DNA of 64,000 nucleotides. Source: Anaeramoeba flamelloides (Eukaryota > Metamonada > Anaeramoebidae). The position numbers and the translations under genes are program-made. Below are positions 11,101-23,960 of this stretch, in pieces. Location: NCBI GenBank assembly GCA_027625915.1, contig JANTQA010000015.1, forward strand, positions 11,437,001 through 11,501,000, read 5' to 3'. Every line of letters starts with the position of its first letter. The first letter of the stretch is position 1. The notes under the pieces were generated by a model. That model was not told the origin of the DNA. It was given only the letters and a program-made list of their open reading frames with translations, and ran no database searches.

Positions 11101-14100
11101 AAATTCCAGAATTGCCAAATTAACAGTAAAGGAATCATAAAATTTTTTTCAATTTTAAAAAATGCAACACAAACCAATAAAGTCATTTCAAAATTAGATT
11201 TATCTAAAAATTCTTTTGGAGAATTAGGTTCAAAGGGTAAATATTTAATTTATTTCTTGGCTTTTGAAACTTGTTTCTGAAATTTCAATTCTACTTTTTT
11301 TTTTTTTAAATTTATTTTTTCAGTTTTGTTTTTTTAAATAAAATTTTTTTATATAATGATTAGTTTTTCTAATAGTTTCCAAACGGATTTCTAAACTTAA
11401 TGTTAAATGAATTGATTTTAATATTATAATGAAAAAAAAAAAACTAAAGATTAATTTTCCTATTTTGTAATAATCATTTCAACAAAATATGAAAAATCAA
11501 GTAGCATTCTTTCCTAATTTTATTTCTTTAATATTAGACTTGATTTAAATACAGAGACTATATAAATTTTATTAAAAAAAAATAAAATAAAATAAATAAG
11601 AGAGATATTATTCTTATTATGTTATATGAAAAATTAAATTAATTTATTTGACACTGTTAAACATAAAACTCATGTTGATTAAAAAAGAAGAAATTATTAA
11701 AAATTATTGATAAATAATTATTAAAAAAAGTAATTCTTTGAAAAAAATACAGCTATTTTTAAAAAAAGTAGTCACAAAAGTTTTCAAAAGTGTAACTCAA
11801 ATTGCTTAAAAGAGTGAATAAAAGACTTAGAATAACACTTTTTTAAAACATCTATTCCTTACTTTTTTATAATATCTAAGGTATTTCCAAAAAAGTGGGA
11901 AATTTTTTTTTTAAATTTTAAATAATAATTTCTCTTTGGAAGTATTTCTATTTGCAAAATTGAAATAGAATTAAGTTAATAATTACTACTGATTGAATCA
12001 ATGTCTATTGTTTGTATTTCAAAATACTTTCATCGAAAAATTTCGAAAAAATGAAAAAAAAAAAATTACTTTTTTTTATCCAAAACAAGGAACAACGATT
12101 TCAATAAAAAAAACTTGAAAATATGACAAGGGAACAAATGATTTGTTAAAAAATTAAATACAGTTATAAGTTTTCGCTTCTATTTAAAATTATTCAAGAT
12201 TTAAACCTCTTTTAAGAAAACAAATTTTTTAGATCAAAAAGAGAAAAAAATACTAACGACTAATTTCCACACCCCAAAAAATATCATATAAAAATGTGAT
12301 CAGAAGCTTTGATATCTTTTTTTTTATTTAAAGTAATGCAATAGAAATAAACAAATTGAATTATTATGAAAAATTAATTAATGATTAAAACCAATTTTGG
12401 GTATTTAAATAGTAGTTATAATTCAAGATTTAGTTTTCAAAAAGATGTTTTAAAATAAATTTCCCACACTTTTTTGCAAATCGCTTATTCCTCACTTTTT
12501 TTAAATGGTCTGTAAACAAAAATTATTAAATTTTATTTATCAAAATTATGAAATTGATTGTTCTTGTAGCAAATTTTTTATTATTACTCATTTTTTAATA
12601 AATAGATAAATAAACAAATATCATAATAATTCAATTTAATGATATCAAATTAATTAAATATTTTTCTTTCATAATTAAATGGAAAATACATGTTTTAATT
12701 AATTTTTCAATTTATCAGTTTTTCAAAAAAAAATAATAATAACACACAAAAAAACTAAAATAATAACTTACAAAAAAACTTTATTTTCACAATTACAAAT
12801 CCAAATAATATACCATAAATATTTATTTATCTACCAATTAGCTTTATTTGAATGGCTAGAAACAGTATCAGTAGATCAACATGAAATTCATTCATTTCAT
12901 TTTTCTGAATGCAATTTAAATTTAAATTTCATCTTACCAACAATTTCGATGTACTTTAGCCGTCAACTTCAAAATTTAGATTTAGAAGGCTCATTATTAA
13001 ATGAGACCACTGGAGAATTGTTATCAAAAATCATTAAACAATCCTTTTTACTCCGATATTTAAATTTATCAAAGACCAAAATCCCTTTAAATAGTTTGCT
13101 ATCTTTTTGTCAATCGTTAAATGGCAATGAAAAGCTTGAACCCATTTTTTTAAATTTAAGTTCAAATGATTTAGGTATCAGCGGTGCGAAGATCATAGCA
13201 AATAATTTGATCAATGGTAAGAAAATAAAATCATTAGTAATTGAAGAAAACAATTTCTATGTCAATGGTTTGGAATTAATTTTAAATAAATTAGTCACCA
13301 ATGATAGTATTCAGCATTTGTCGATTGCTAGGAACTGTAAAATTGATGAAAATGTATCCTTGTTGTCAAGTCTCTTTGAAGAATTATTGGCAAAAAATAA
13401 ATCATTATATCATTTAAATTTATCAGGCGGGTATAACAAAAAATATAGCTTTGGGAAATCATTATATCCCCTTTTTAATTCTTTACAAAAAAATGATATT
13501 ATCAAAAGTTTAAACATTGAATATAACGAAATTGGTGATGAGGGGATCAAGATATTAACAAATTCATTATCAAACAATTCAAATTTAACTTCATTAAAAT
13601 TTGATGACATTAAGGGGGATTATAGCTTGGAAAGTATAAGGTTACTTTCCGAATTAATTACGAATAACAAAACCTTGAGAAGTTTCCCTTTACCATTTAA
13701 TTTGATGAAAAAGCTATCAAAAAAAAAAACAATCAATTTTTTAAATGAAATAAAACTTCAAATTGAAGATGGGCTACAAGAAAACAAAGAAAAAATTTTA
13801 ATAGTTCAACGAAAAAACTTTGTCGAAAGAAAAAAAAAAGAAATAAATTTTAAACAAAAAAGCAAACACATTTCTTTATTCAGGGTTGCGTCATTAAATG
13901 ATCTTTCAAAAATCCCAAAATCAATTTACACTAACCAAATGAGTAAAATAATTGCTGAAAAAAATTTAATAAAGGGTTCTTCAATTGAGCAACTTGATGA
14001 CGAATTGAAAGAACAATTGGGGCTACCAACTGTGATAATTCGCTCAAGGGCTTCCAGCTTTAATAAAAATGAGCTATCAAACCAAACACAAGAAAAAAAA

Positions 14101-16332
14101 AGATTAGAATGGGAAAATTTAAGAAATAAAAAAAACAATAAAAAGAAAGATATAAATAATCAAAATAAAAGCAATGTTGATCAAAAGGGCAATTTGAACA
14201 AAACTTTAATTAAAAATACAAAGCAAATTTCAAAATTATCTTCAAATCACTTATTAAGCACCGAGATTAATAATGATAAAGAACATCAAATTGAGAAAGA
14301 AAATAAGAATAATAATGAATTAATTCAAATGAACCAACAATTATTAAATGCATTAAAAAATAACAACACACCTGAAGTAAAAAAATTAATCCCGAAAGAA
14401 CTATTACATAAAAATAAAAGCAAAACCAAAAACAGCAATAGCAACAGTAACAGCAACAGCAACAGCAACAGCAACAGTAACAGCAGCAATAATAACAATA
14501 GCAATTTAAATAATAATGAGAATCAGGATAATAATAAAATAATGAATTTGCATGAATTAGAAAGCATCGATTTAGAAAATGGATCAACAATCCTACACTA
14601 TGTTTGTTATTTTGGTAATATCGAATTATTGCTATATTTATTAATGTTTCCAAATATTGAAAAGCTCATTAATTATCAGGATAAATTGGGATTAACGCCC
14701 CTGCATCAATTAATGATACATAACCCCAATAAGGAATCAATAATTTTATTATCTGATTATGGTGTAGATTTTAATATTACCGATAAAAGGGGATGGAATG
14801 CTTTACAATTATTTATTTATTCGATCGACAATCAAAAAATTGATAACAAGGTAATTGATATCGTACTGTTTTTAATCCAAAAGAAAAGCAAAATCGATCA
14901 ACAGGATGGCAAGGGGTGGACGTCTGTCCACAGAGCCGCCAGCTTGGGATTTTTTAAAATTTTAGATTTATTACTGCAGCATGGCGGCAAGGTTAATATC
15001 AAAGATAACCAAAAATCCACGGCATTGCATAAATCTGCGAGAAATGGGATGATTAATTGCGTAAACATTTTAATCAAATATGGCGCCAATTTAAACGCAA
15101 TTGATTCTGCTGACAACACGCCACTTGATTTGGCAAGACTATATGGGCAAAATAAGGTCGAACAAATTTTGGATCCGAATTTGAAAACAAAAATAAATCA
15201 AAATGTAATTTTTGATTATGAGGAGGAATTTAAAGTGATCAACCAAAAAATAAAAGAGAATGAAAAGGAAAAGGAAAAGGATTTCACTTATTATGAATAT
15301 AACATTTTGGTATTTGGGCCGGTGAAATGTGGTAAATCAAAATTAGTTCAAAGAATCCGCACCAGACTGTTTTCTGAGACATACCTACCGACAATCGAAA
15401 CCAAGCACATGAAACGAATGATTGTGGATAATAAAAGAGTTTTGATCAATATTTTGGATGTCTCTGGAGACCAAATTTATTCCTCGCTAAGGTCAGGTTG
15501 GATTAGACAGGCAGACGGGTTCGTCTTATGCTATTCGGCGACATCCACCCTAGAAACTTTCCAAAAAATGAACAGGTTTTTTGAATTGATAACCAGTATT
15601 AAAAAAACCACAGATTTGCCCTTAATCTTGGTGAGCTTAAAAAATGATTTAAAAGAAAAAATAATTATCAATAAAGAACTCGGTGGCCAGTTATCTGAAA
15701 AATTTGATTGCCCGTTTATCGAGGTATCTTCAAAAATAAATTTGAATGTTGAAATTGTCTTTAGGACTTTAATTTCTAATTTAATGAAAAAACTTTCAAA
15801 TAACGACTCGCACGTCAAAAATGATAATTTGTTCGATTTGTTAAATTTAAAAAAGAGAAGATTATTAAACAAATCCGTTTCCATCAATAGCGATAATGAT
15901 AGCGATAATGACAACGTTGTTAAAAAAAAAATTCAAAGCTTTGAAGAGATCATCAAAAATGAAATTTGCTTGGATTGGTTTTATAAATTCTTAGTAAAGG
16001 AATATGCACAAGAAAATTTATCATTCTATTTTTCTGTTACAGAATTTAAAAAAATAGATGAAAATTCTCAAAAGTTATTAAAAATCGCTGCTCAACAAAT
16101 TTCAGAAAATTATATTATCGAAGGATCAGAAAACCAAATAAACATTAACTACAATACTAGAGTTGATATAGAAAAAAATTTACAATCAGATAAACATTTA
16201 GACAGTTCTGTGTTTAATCCGGCACTAATTCATATTTTGAATATGTTGAAAACAGATTCTTTTCCTAAATTTTTGAAAACTGATTTTCATAAACAAATGA
16301 TCCAAGAATTAGAACAATTGGATTTTCTCTAA
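8143..16332 (+). CDS. CARMIL-like PH/LRR protein fused to ankyrin, Ras-like GTPase and RGS domains
   Basis: Model: 8143-8337, 8478-8673, 8797-9192, 10970-11236, 12842-16332; 1514 residues, all joins GT-AG with matching phase. Residues 1-120 follow the CARMIL PH-like fold (ITLTCEKVNEMI, then FPLIEIRP); about 135-180 match the CARMIL helical linker (FVPVYKAYC, IIDFTKF); 190-640 are LRRs ending in the CARMIL cap (TLRSFPLPF, then INFLNEIKLQIEDGLQ). Then follow a basic, Asn/Ser-rich linker, five or six ankyrin repeats (927-1132), a Ras-like GTPase (1169-1335; GPVKCGKS, DVSGDQ, LKND, SSK) and a C-terminal RGS domain (1382-1507; FLVKEYAQENLSFYF, DSFPKFL). CARMILs regulate actin capping protein; I see no capping-protein-interaction motif. 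The first exon may be incomplete: CARMILs have about 20 more residues, and TGAG|GCC at 8131 could be an acceptor. The join 8673/8797 is the least certain. Confidence 0.85.
9193..10969 (+). other. Intron 3 (1777 bp) of the CARMIL-like gene
   Basis: Donor GTAAAT after one base of a Gly/Ala codon, acceptor TAG before CG; joining gives FSLFA-QSILDNP, matching the CARMIL LRR FAQ...NP. The intron contains a copy of repeat family I at 10170-10655 and otherwise AT-rich sequence. Confidence 0.8.
10170..10655 (+). repeat. Interspersed repeat family I, copy 1
   Basis: Lies in intron 3. It shares ordered blocks with 49310-50225 inside the Cfd1 intron, for example CTAATGAGAGAATTTTGAAG versus the same string, GACTTCCAATT, ACATTCATTA and TTAATTTAGTTTTCT. 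A weaker partial match starts near 29940. The later copy has about 430 extra bases internally. Confidence 0.65.
11237..12841 (+). other. Intron 4 (1605 bp) of the CARMIL-like gene
   Basis: Donor GTAAAT at 11237 and acceptor TAG ending at 12841; the joined codon GCT gives ELGSK-ALFEWLE in an LRR. The intron carries repeat family J (11971-12430) and no coding signal. Confidence 0.8.
11971..12430 (+). repeat. Interspersed repeat family J, copy 1
   Basis: Parallels 30673-31090 on the same strand: shared blocks include TTAAGTTAA, GAATCAATG or AAATCAATG, TATTTCAAAATA, ACAAATGATTT and AATTAAATACAGTTATA. Strongly diverged, with small gaps throughout. Confidence 0.6.
14434..14500 (+). repeat. AAC/AGC codon microsatellite in the CARMIL-like gene
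   Basis: Reiterated AACAGC hexamers encode an Asn-Ser run in the linker just upstream of the ankyrin repeats. The run is likely to vary in length between strains. Confidence 0.8.
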
Positions 16333-19300
16333 TACTTTATTATTAATATTTGAAAAATAATTAATTTACAATACTGTTTTTTTTTTTTTTTTTTCTTTGT
16401 GAAATATCAATTTTATTTGAGTTTTGTTTGATTTAATTTTCATTTTTGACAAATATTTATTTTCAAATATACACAAAAAATTTTTATTTTTTGTTTATTT
16501 TTAAATATTAATTTTAAAATTAAAATACTAATTTTGAGAAAACAATTTAATATTGATGTTTATTACAATAATACCATTTTTAGAAATAATAATAACCAGA
16601 GAATTATTCAATAGTTTATTTGTTATAAAAACTTATTTTAAAAATAATTTTGATAATTAAATTTTCTCTCATTTTTTCAAAAGTTAAAATTTTTATTTTG
16701 ATAATTGATACTTCATTAATCTACAAAATATCTAAAATGGGCAATTTTTTTTATAAACTATTTTTCAAACAAAAGGGCACACCTCTCAAATCGTCAATAC
16801 CATCGAATTTGATTGTTAATAAGATAATTCCTTATTGGTGATTTTCATTTGAATTATTCATTTTTTTCATTTTTTACTTTTTTTATTTTTGGATATTGAA
16901 CAGTTGGAAAATGAAAAAGCAAGATAAGAAGAAACCAATTTGGAAATAATCTAACAGTGTATAAATGGAAACAGTTTAAGTTTGATTTCGAATGAGCTAG
17001 AAATAGGAATTAAGAAAGACCATTATTGGATTGATGCATAGAATAAAGAAAAGAGAAATAAAGAAAAAACATTCCAACAAAATACCAGATGAATTGCAGC
17101 TTTATATGAAATATGAGAATTTAAAGAACAAAAGTTTGACGTGAAAAGAATTATCAATAAAATGTTAGGAAATTTTTCCCAATTCGCCTTGTTCAAAGGT
17201 TTTTATTGGGTTTATAATTTTTTTCATTACAATTTACAAAACGAGATTTCTCATTTCAAATAAAAGGGCACACCAATTTTTAAAATATTGAATTTTAATT
17301 TTTATTGTTGTGTTTTAATGAGCTTTAAAGATTCAGTTGAATGTTTTTTTATGTTTAAAAGTGTTTCTTAGATTTTAGAATGATACTACAATTAATTTGA
17401 TTCATTTATGAATAATTCTTGAATTTTTTTGTGCCTTTTTATTTGAAAAAGAGATTATTTTCTCATTCTTTTTAAACTATTTTATTATTATACATATTCA
17501 ATACTTTAGAAATATATATATTATATCTACTGAAAGATTTAATTTAAAAGTTATTTTTTTTTACCAAGTTAATCATTTTTTTTTTCAAGATCCAAGACTT
17601 TTATCTTATGAATTTAAATCAAATCTTCTTATTCTACCCACAAAAAAATTAATGAAATAATTTTTCTTTTATCAATAAACAATTATTTTTTAGTTAAAAT
17701 AGTGTATTTTATGAATTATAAAAAAGAAATATTTTATTCTGTTTATAATTCTTATTGATGAAAATAGATTGATTTTCAATTCTTCAAAAAGGGTCTAGTT
17801 GTTGATAATATATTAAGTTTATCATTTTTGATTAATCATGTAGAAGAATTTCTTATCAATAAATTGTTAAGATAATAGGTATATGTGTTATAAATAAATA
17901 TCAAAAAGTATCTCACCATTTGAGATTCATATTTGCCTTTTCAATAAGTAATGAAACTCTTAATTTAACTTTTTAAATTAAGATATTATAAGATCTTGAT
18001 TTTTTTATTTAAAGTTTTGTATATTAATGGAAGATGGTTTACAAAAGTATATTCATATATAGATAATTATTTCTTATTTTCTTTAATTTTTTTTTAAATA
18101 ACTTAGTTTTATGTATCTGGAAGCTTTTTCAAATTTAATTTTTTTGATTAAAGTTAAAATAAATGTCCCTACGATACAAAAAACACTAAAAATGGAAAAC
18201 TGATCAAATACCTTCCATTAAAAAAATTAAAAAAACAAAATGAAAAAATTAAAATAAATAAAGTTTCAATTTAACTTTTTCTTGAAAACATTTTTTGTCA
18301 AAATCATTGAATTCACACTTGAAATTATGTATATTTTTAGATAAAATATCTTATATTAACTCATTTACAAAAAAAAATTCTAAATTATGGGTATTTTCTT
18401 TTCACAAAAGGCACTAATTTGGTCTTCAAATGTGTTTTTTTTTATTTTTAAATGGTAAAATTAAAAAAAAGTTAAAATAAAAATAAATAAACTCTCTTGA
18501 AAAGCATTCTAATTTAATATATTAACTTATTCTTTGATTTCAAAATTTTCTCAGCCCCAATTTTTCAAAAAAAAATAAAAAAGTGCAGAGTAATTTCAAA
18601 AAATATTTTTGATATTCAAAAGTTTAGAGTTTTTTTATTCTAAAAAAAATTATTCCAGTGGTTAATTGAATTAATTTATAAGGTTAGATTTCGAAAAATA
18701 TTAATTAAAAAAAAATTGTGCTTAATTTTATGAAGGAAATAAAAGGATTAGATTGAATTTTCAAAGAAAAAGATATTTAAATAACCAATTACAATTTACT
18801 CTCTTATATTTGTCTCGAAAAGTTGATTAATTGTTAAAAAAATCCTTTTTTTTTATAAATTAAATAATTAAAGAAGGGATTCTATTTTGACAAATTATTT
18901 CACAATATTAGAAATATATTAACTCAACAACTATCATTAAAAAAAGAAAATAAAAATAATCAGTCTTTGTGTTTTTTATGTTGATGATTATTGACTGAGT
19001 AAATCTTGAAATTTAATCAAATAAAAATCATAGTTATTTTTGGAAGTTCTTAAAAAGAACTATTAAATATTCGGATAATATTATTTTAGACTTCAAATTT
19101 TCGATTGGAAAAGAAATTAAAAAAAAAATTTCAAAAATATTAAATTTTGATAGTGATACTTAGTTAAAAAACCATTTAAATTTATTTTTCAATAATATTT
19201 TAAATAGATTTTTTAGACTTACTTTAATCAAATAGGGTACTAATATGGTTTACACCCAATTATAGCATACTTGATTATTATTGAATCTATGTTGATACTA

Positions 19301-19618
19301 ATCCCTTAAAATGAAAATTAAATTAAAGTGAAAAAAATATTATTATTTAGGTACGATTTTGATCTTTGGAATTAGATATTATTATAATTTTACTGACTGT
19401 TTTATTGGTGAACATTTGTGGGATACCAGGACTGATTTTCGAATCATCGACTTGGTATTAAAGACCCAAAGCAAAAAAACAGATAAAAAGACAAATTGTA
19501 AACAATAATTTTTTAGTTTATTTCATTCATTATCCTCAAAATTTCATACTTTTTTCTTTCAGATGGGGTTTAAAAAAAAGAGAAAAATTACAATAAAACA
19601 TAAGTAATAGTTAAAGAT
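16333..19618. other. Convergent intergenic region
   Basis: Separates the 3' ends of the CARMIL-like and Rac genes. No conserved coding was seen. Contains an inverted pair at 17243-17468 and a second GGGCACACC motif near 16776. The rest is AT-rich, with T runs after the first stop that are consistent with 3' non-coding sequence. Confidence 0.6.
17243..17468. mobile_element. Short inverted-repeat element (about 226 bp)
   Basis: The left arm reads GAGATTTCTCATTTCAAATA followed by AAAGGGCACACC. The right arm at 17431-17468 is its inverse with a few differences (GTGCC, T run, ATTTGAAAAAGAGA, TCTCATTC). Looks like a small non-autonomous DNA element. Target-site duplication not resolved. Confidence 0.5.
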
Positions 19619-20200
19619 TTAGAGGATTGAACACCCACCACCTTTCTTTTTATCAGGTTTTGGAGGAGACAAAACAGCTCGAATTGCTTCATCAAAAACA
19701 GCTTTCAGGTTCTTTTGAGTCAAAGCTGAACATTCAATGTATTTGACTGAACCAATTTCTTTGCTCAACTTCATTCCATCTTGATAAGAGATTGGATCAA
19801 GGTTCTTTTCTTTAAGCTTAAGGATGGTGTCTTGATCGTCTCTAAGATCCAATTTGGTTCCGACAAGGATTTTTGTGACACCTGGACAATGATGTGAAAT
19901 TTCTTGCACCCACTTGGCTTTTACATTTTCGAATGATGATGGTGAAATTAAAGAGAAGCAAATTAAAAAAACATCTGTTTGTGGGTAGGACAATGGTCTT
20001 AGTCGATCATAATCTTCTTGTCCTGCTGTATCCCAAAGTCCCAAATTGATTGGTTCTCCATCAACCATCACATTGGCTGAATAGTTATCAAAGACAGTTG
20101 GGATGTATTCACCTGGAAAGGCATTTGTTGTGTAGCTAATTAACAAACAAGTTTTACCAACAGCACCATCTCCAACTACAACACATTTAATTGATCTCAT
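19619..20200 (-). CDS. RAC: Rac-type Rho GTPase
   Basis: Intronless, 193 residues, the usual Rac length. All G motifs are present: G1 GDGAVGKT at 10-17, the switch I region with YIPTVFDNY (Thr35 kept), G3 DTAGQE at 57-62 (Gln61 kept), G4 TKLD at 115-118 and G5 SAL at 158-160. The Rho insert helix lies between about 120 and 137. The tail is short and basic ([10 protein letters not shown]) and ends in CSIL, a CAAX box whose Leu predicts geranylgeranylation and membrane anchoring. Racs cycle GDP/GTP under RhoGEF and RhoGAP control and drive Arp2/3-dependent actin protrusion through the SCAR/WAVE complex. It runs convergent to the CARMIL-like gene. The start is the ATG before RSIKCVVVG, where Rac proteins begin. 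Confidence 0.97.
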   Translation of the reverse strand: MRSIKCVVVGDGAVGKTCLLISYTTNAFPGEYIPTVFDNYSANVMVDGEPINLGLWDTAGQEDYDRLRPLSYPQTDVFLICFSLISPSSFENVKAKWVQEISHHCPGVTKILVGTKLDLRDDQDTILKLKEKNLDPISYQDGMKLSKEIGSVKYIECSALTQKNLKAVFDEAIRAVLSPPKPDKKKGGGCSIL

Positions 20201-20454
20201 TTGTAAATATTTTATTTGAATTAAACCGGAAAATAGTTTTAAGAAAAAATGATTTTACGAAAGGAAAATTTTTTTTTTAATTTTTTTTTGGTGACTTGTG
20301 AGTGAAACTTTTCAGAATCACAAATTAATTATGTAAAATAATTTATTCTCGAGATACTGTTAATTGTAAAATAAAAAGATCAAAATTTTCATTCAGATTT
20401 CCAAAAAAACACCTCTCAATAATTAAAAAAATCATCAAACATCCCAATTCTAAA

Positions 20455-20585
20455 AGCTAAATTAATAATTTAAACTGATTTTACAGAATTAAAAAATTGA
20501 AATATTCTAATGATTATAAATTATAATTTTTGGAAAGCTAAATGAAAATATTGTTCCATTTATTTTACAACAAATAGTACTGAAA
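20455..20585 (-). repeat. Interspersed repeat family K, copy 1
   Basis: On the minus strand it starts GTTGTAAAATAAATGGAACA and runs to CAGTTTAAATTATTAAT, closely matching 40374-40490 (+) and less closely 45230-45350 (+). A short related piece occurs near 58380. Confidence 0.65.
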
Positions 20586-21069
20586 AAAAACTCAAGAATT
20601 GGTTTGTCATTGAACTTATTCGAAAAGTTTGAAGTTGTTGGCTATGGTCTACTGAATAAGATTAATCCTTTTCAAAAAAATCACATCAAAATGGTTTTGT
20701 TGTAACCCCTATAGTTATATTTCTTTTCTCTCTACATGTTTCATGGTTTATACCCAGGGTTAAATTTTGGTTCAGGTTTATTATTGAAAGCATGAACTAT
20801 TTATCGAAAGTATATATAAAATAAATATAGTCCTTGAAATAAATATTGAAAAAAGAATTATGAGTAATGTGAAAGATTAAAATGTATTTATGAAAAAAAA
20901 AATGAGAAAAGATCATTTTTTGGATTTTTATAAAACAATATTTTACTTTTTCCAAAATTTGAAATTTAAATAAAACTTTTTAAAATAAAAGCAAAAATAT
21001 TATTGAAACTTAAACATTAATCAAAGACCTAACCTCAAAACACAATTTGAATATGGACCAAATATATAT

Positions 21070-22683
<1,614 letters not shown>

Positions 22684-23020
22684 TCCTATCTTCCCATAGA
22701 CAAGCTTGAAAAAAAAAATATAAATCAAATTTTAGATAAAGGGTTAAAGGTTCTCAAAATAGGTTATTTATACCATTTAGGAAGGAAAAAGTTATAAAGT
22801 TTATAAAGAAAAAACTAAATAAAAATTTTTATCAATGTGGTATAAAATAATTTTTGTTGATGATTATAAAACCTATTACAATCTATATCTAATGTTTTTT
22901 TTTAAGACCTAAGTATTTAAAGATCAGAATTGATATTACATTATTTTTTAAGACCCATAAATCAACTTAAATGATTACACAATATTAATAAAATTGTTTC
23001 AAAATTCTGTTGATAATTAA

Positions 23021-23960
23021 GGGACTAGCCTATATTAAATTTTTTTTAGGTAAATTTAATAGAGATTTAGAATTTTTTTTGCCAATTACTTAGATTTCAA
23101 ATCAAAATGAAAAACTTCTTGGTATAGTAATGAAATCTCGATAAATGACATTCATTAAATTGAGTTATTGTTTTTATAGAAATAAAAAATATTTGCATTT
23201 TTTCACTTTTTTGAAAGTTGCTTTTTTTCAACTTTTCGCAAAAATACAAAAAATAAAAAAAAAAATATGAACAAGAAAGGAAAACCTTGTTATGCTTGTG
23301 GAAGACGTACAAAAAATAGTTTGAAAAATAAACCTGAAAGGGTTTTTTTTGGATTTGCATGAAAACATAGTTTGATTCGAAAAAAATATACAATATATGC
23401 TTAACTCTTAATAAAAGATTTTCTTTCTTTTCTTGTACCATTCTTTTTTTTCATGAATCTACTTTTTGAGTTTACATTCTTTTGTTTTTGTTGAATTTGA
23501 AGTTTTTTTCAGTGTTCCCAAATTACCATCCAAAAATTTTTTTTCAGAGTCAAAAAAAATCAAAGAAAAGAATAAGAACTATTTTTTATAAAAGTAATTA
23601 TTGATAAAACAAATTGAGTTCTTTATACATTCAAGTTGGATGAATAGAAGTGAAGGAGAAAATATTCACTGGTTTTAAATTATTTTTTCGTGTTTAAAAA
23701 TGAGAATAAATATTATTTTTGAGAAAATAATTAAATCCAAAATTAATCAAAAAAATCTCATCCGTTTAAGATCTTTTTTCAAAAAAAAAAAATTTTTAAA
23801 AGTCACTTTTTTTGGCAGAATTGTAAAATTTTAAAAAAAACAAGAACTAAAAGTTCTAACATTGAAAAAAACCTGTCTATTTTCAATTTTAAACATATTT
23901 CAAGATAAGGATTCCTTATTTAGTTATTGGACAAAAAAAAAATTAATTTAGACTAGTCCC
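23021..23960. mobile_element. TIR element, 940 bp, flanked by TTAA
   Basis: Ends are inverted repeats: GGGACTAGCCTATATTAAAT at the left, and the inverse of GGGACTAGTCTAAATTAA at the right. TTAA lies directly outside each end (23017-23020 and 23961-23964). The first 65 bases are almost identical to the last 65 bases of the window, showing a family with recent copies. A 114-codon frame on the minus strand (23097-23441) is Phe/Lys-rich and resembles no transposase. TTAA duplication recalls piggyBac-type elements, but those usually begin CCC, so the superfamily is unresolved. Confidence 0.7.

Noticed and set aside
15295-15800. A Roco (Roc-COR) protein
   Set aside because: LRR plus GTPase suggests LRRK/Roco, but no COR or kinase domain follows; the GTPase is followed by an RGS fold, and the LRR part matches CARMIL.
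16650-16841. 63-codon open frame after the CARMIL-like gene
   Set aside because: Phe/Ile/Lys-rich, and overlaps repeat-like sequence with the GGGCACACC motif.
23097-23441. 114-codon frame inside the TTAA element as a gene
   Set aside because: Composition is dominated by Phe, Lys and Tyr, as expected by chance in AT-rich DNA. No motif or matching exon was found.
23021-23960. Assigning the TTAA element firmly to piggyBac
   Set aside because: Only TTAA flanks support it; the termini start GGG rather than CCC and no transposase is seen.
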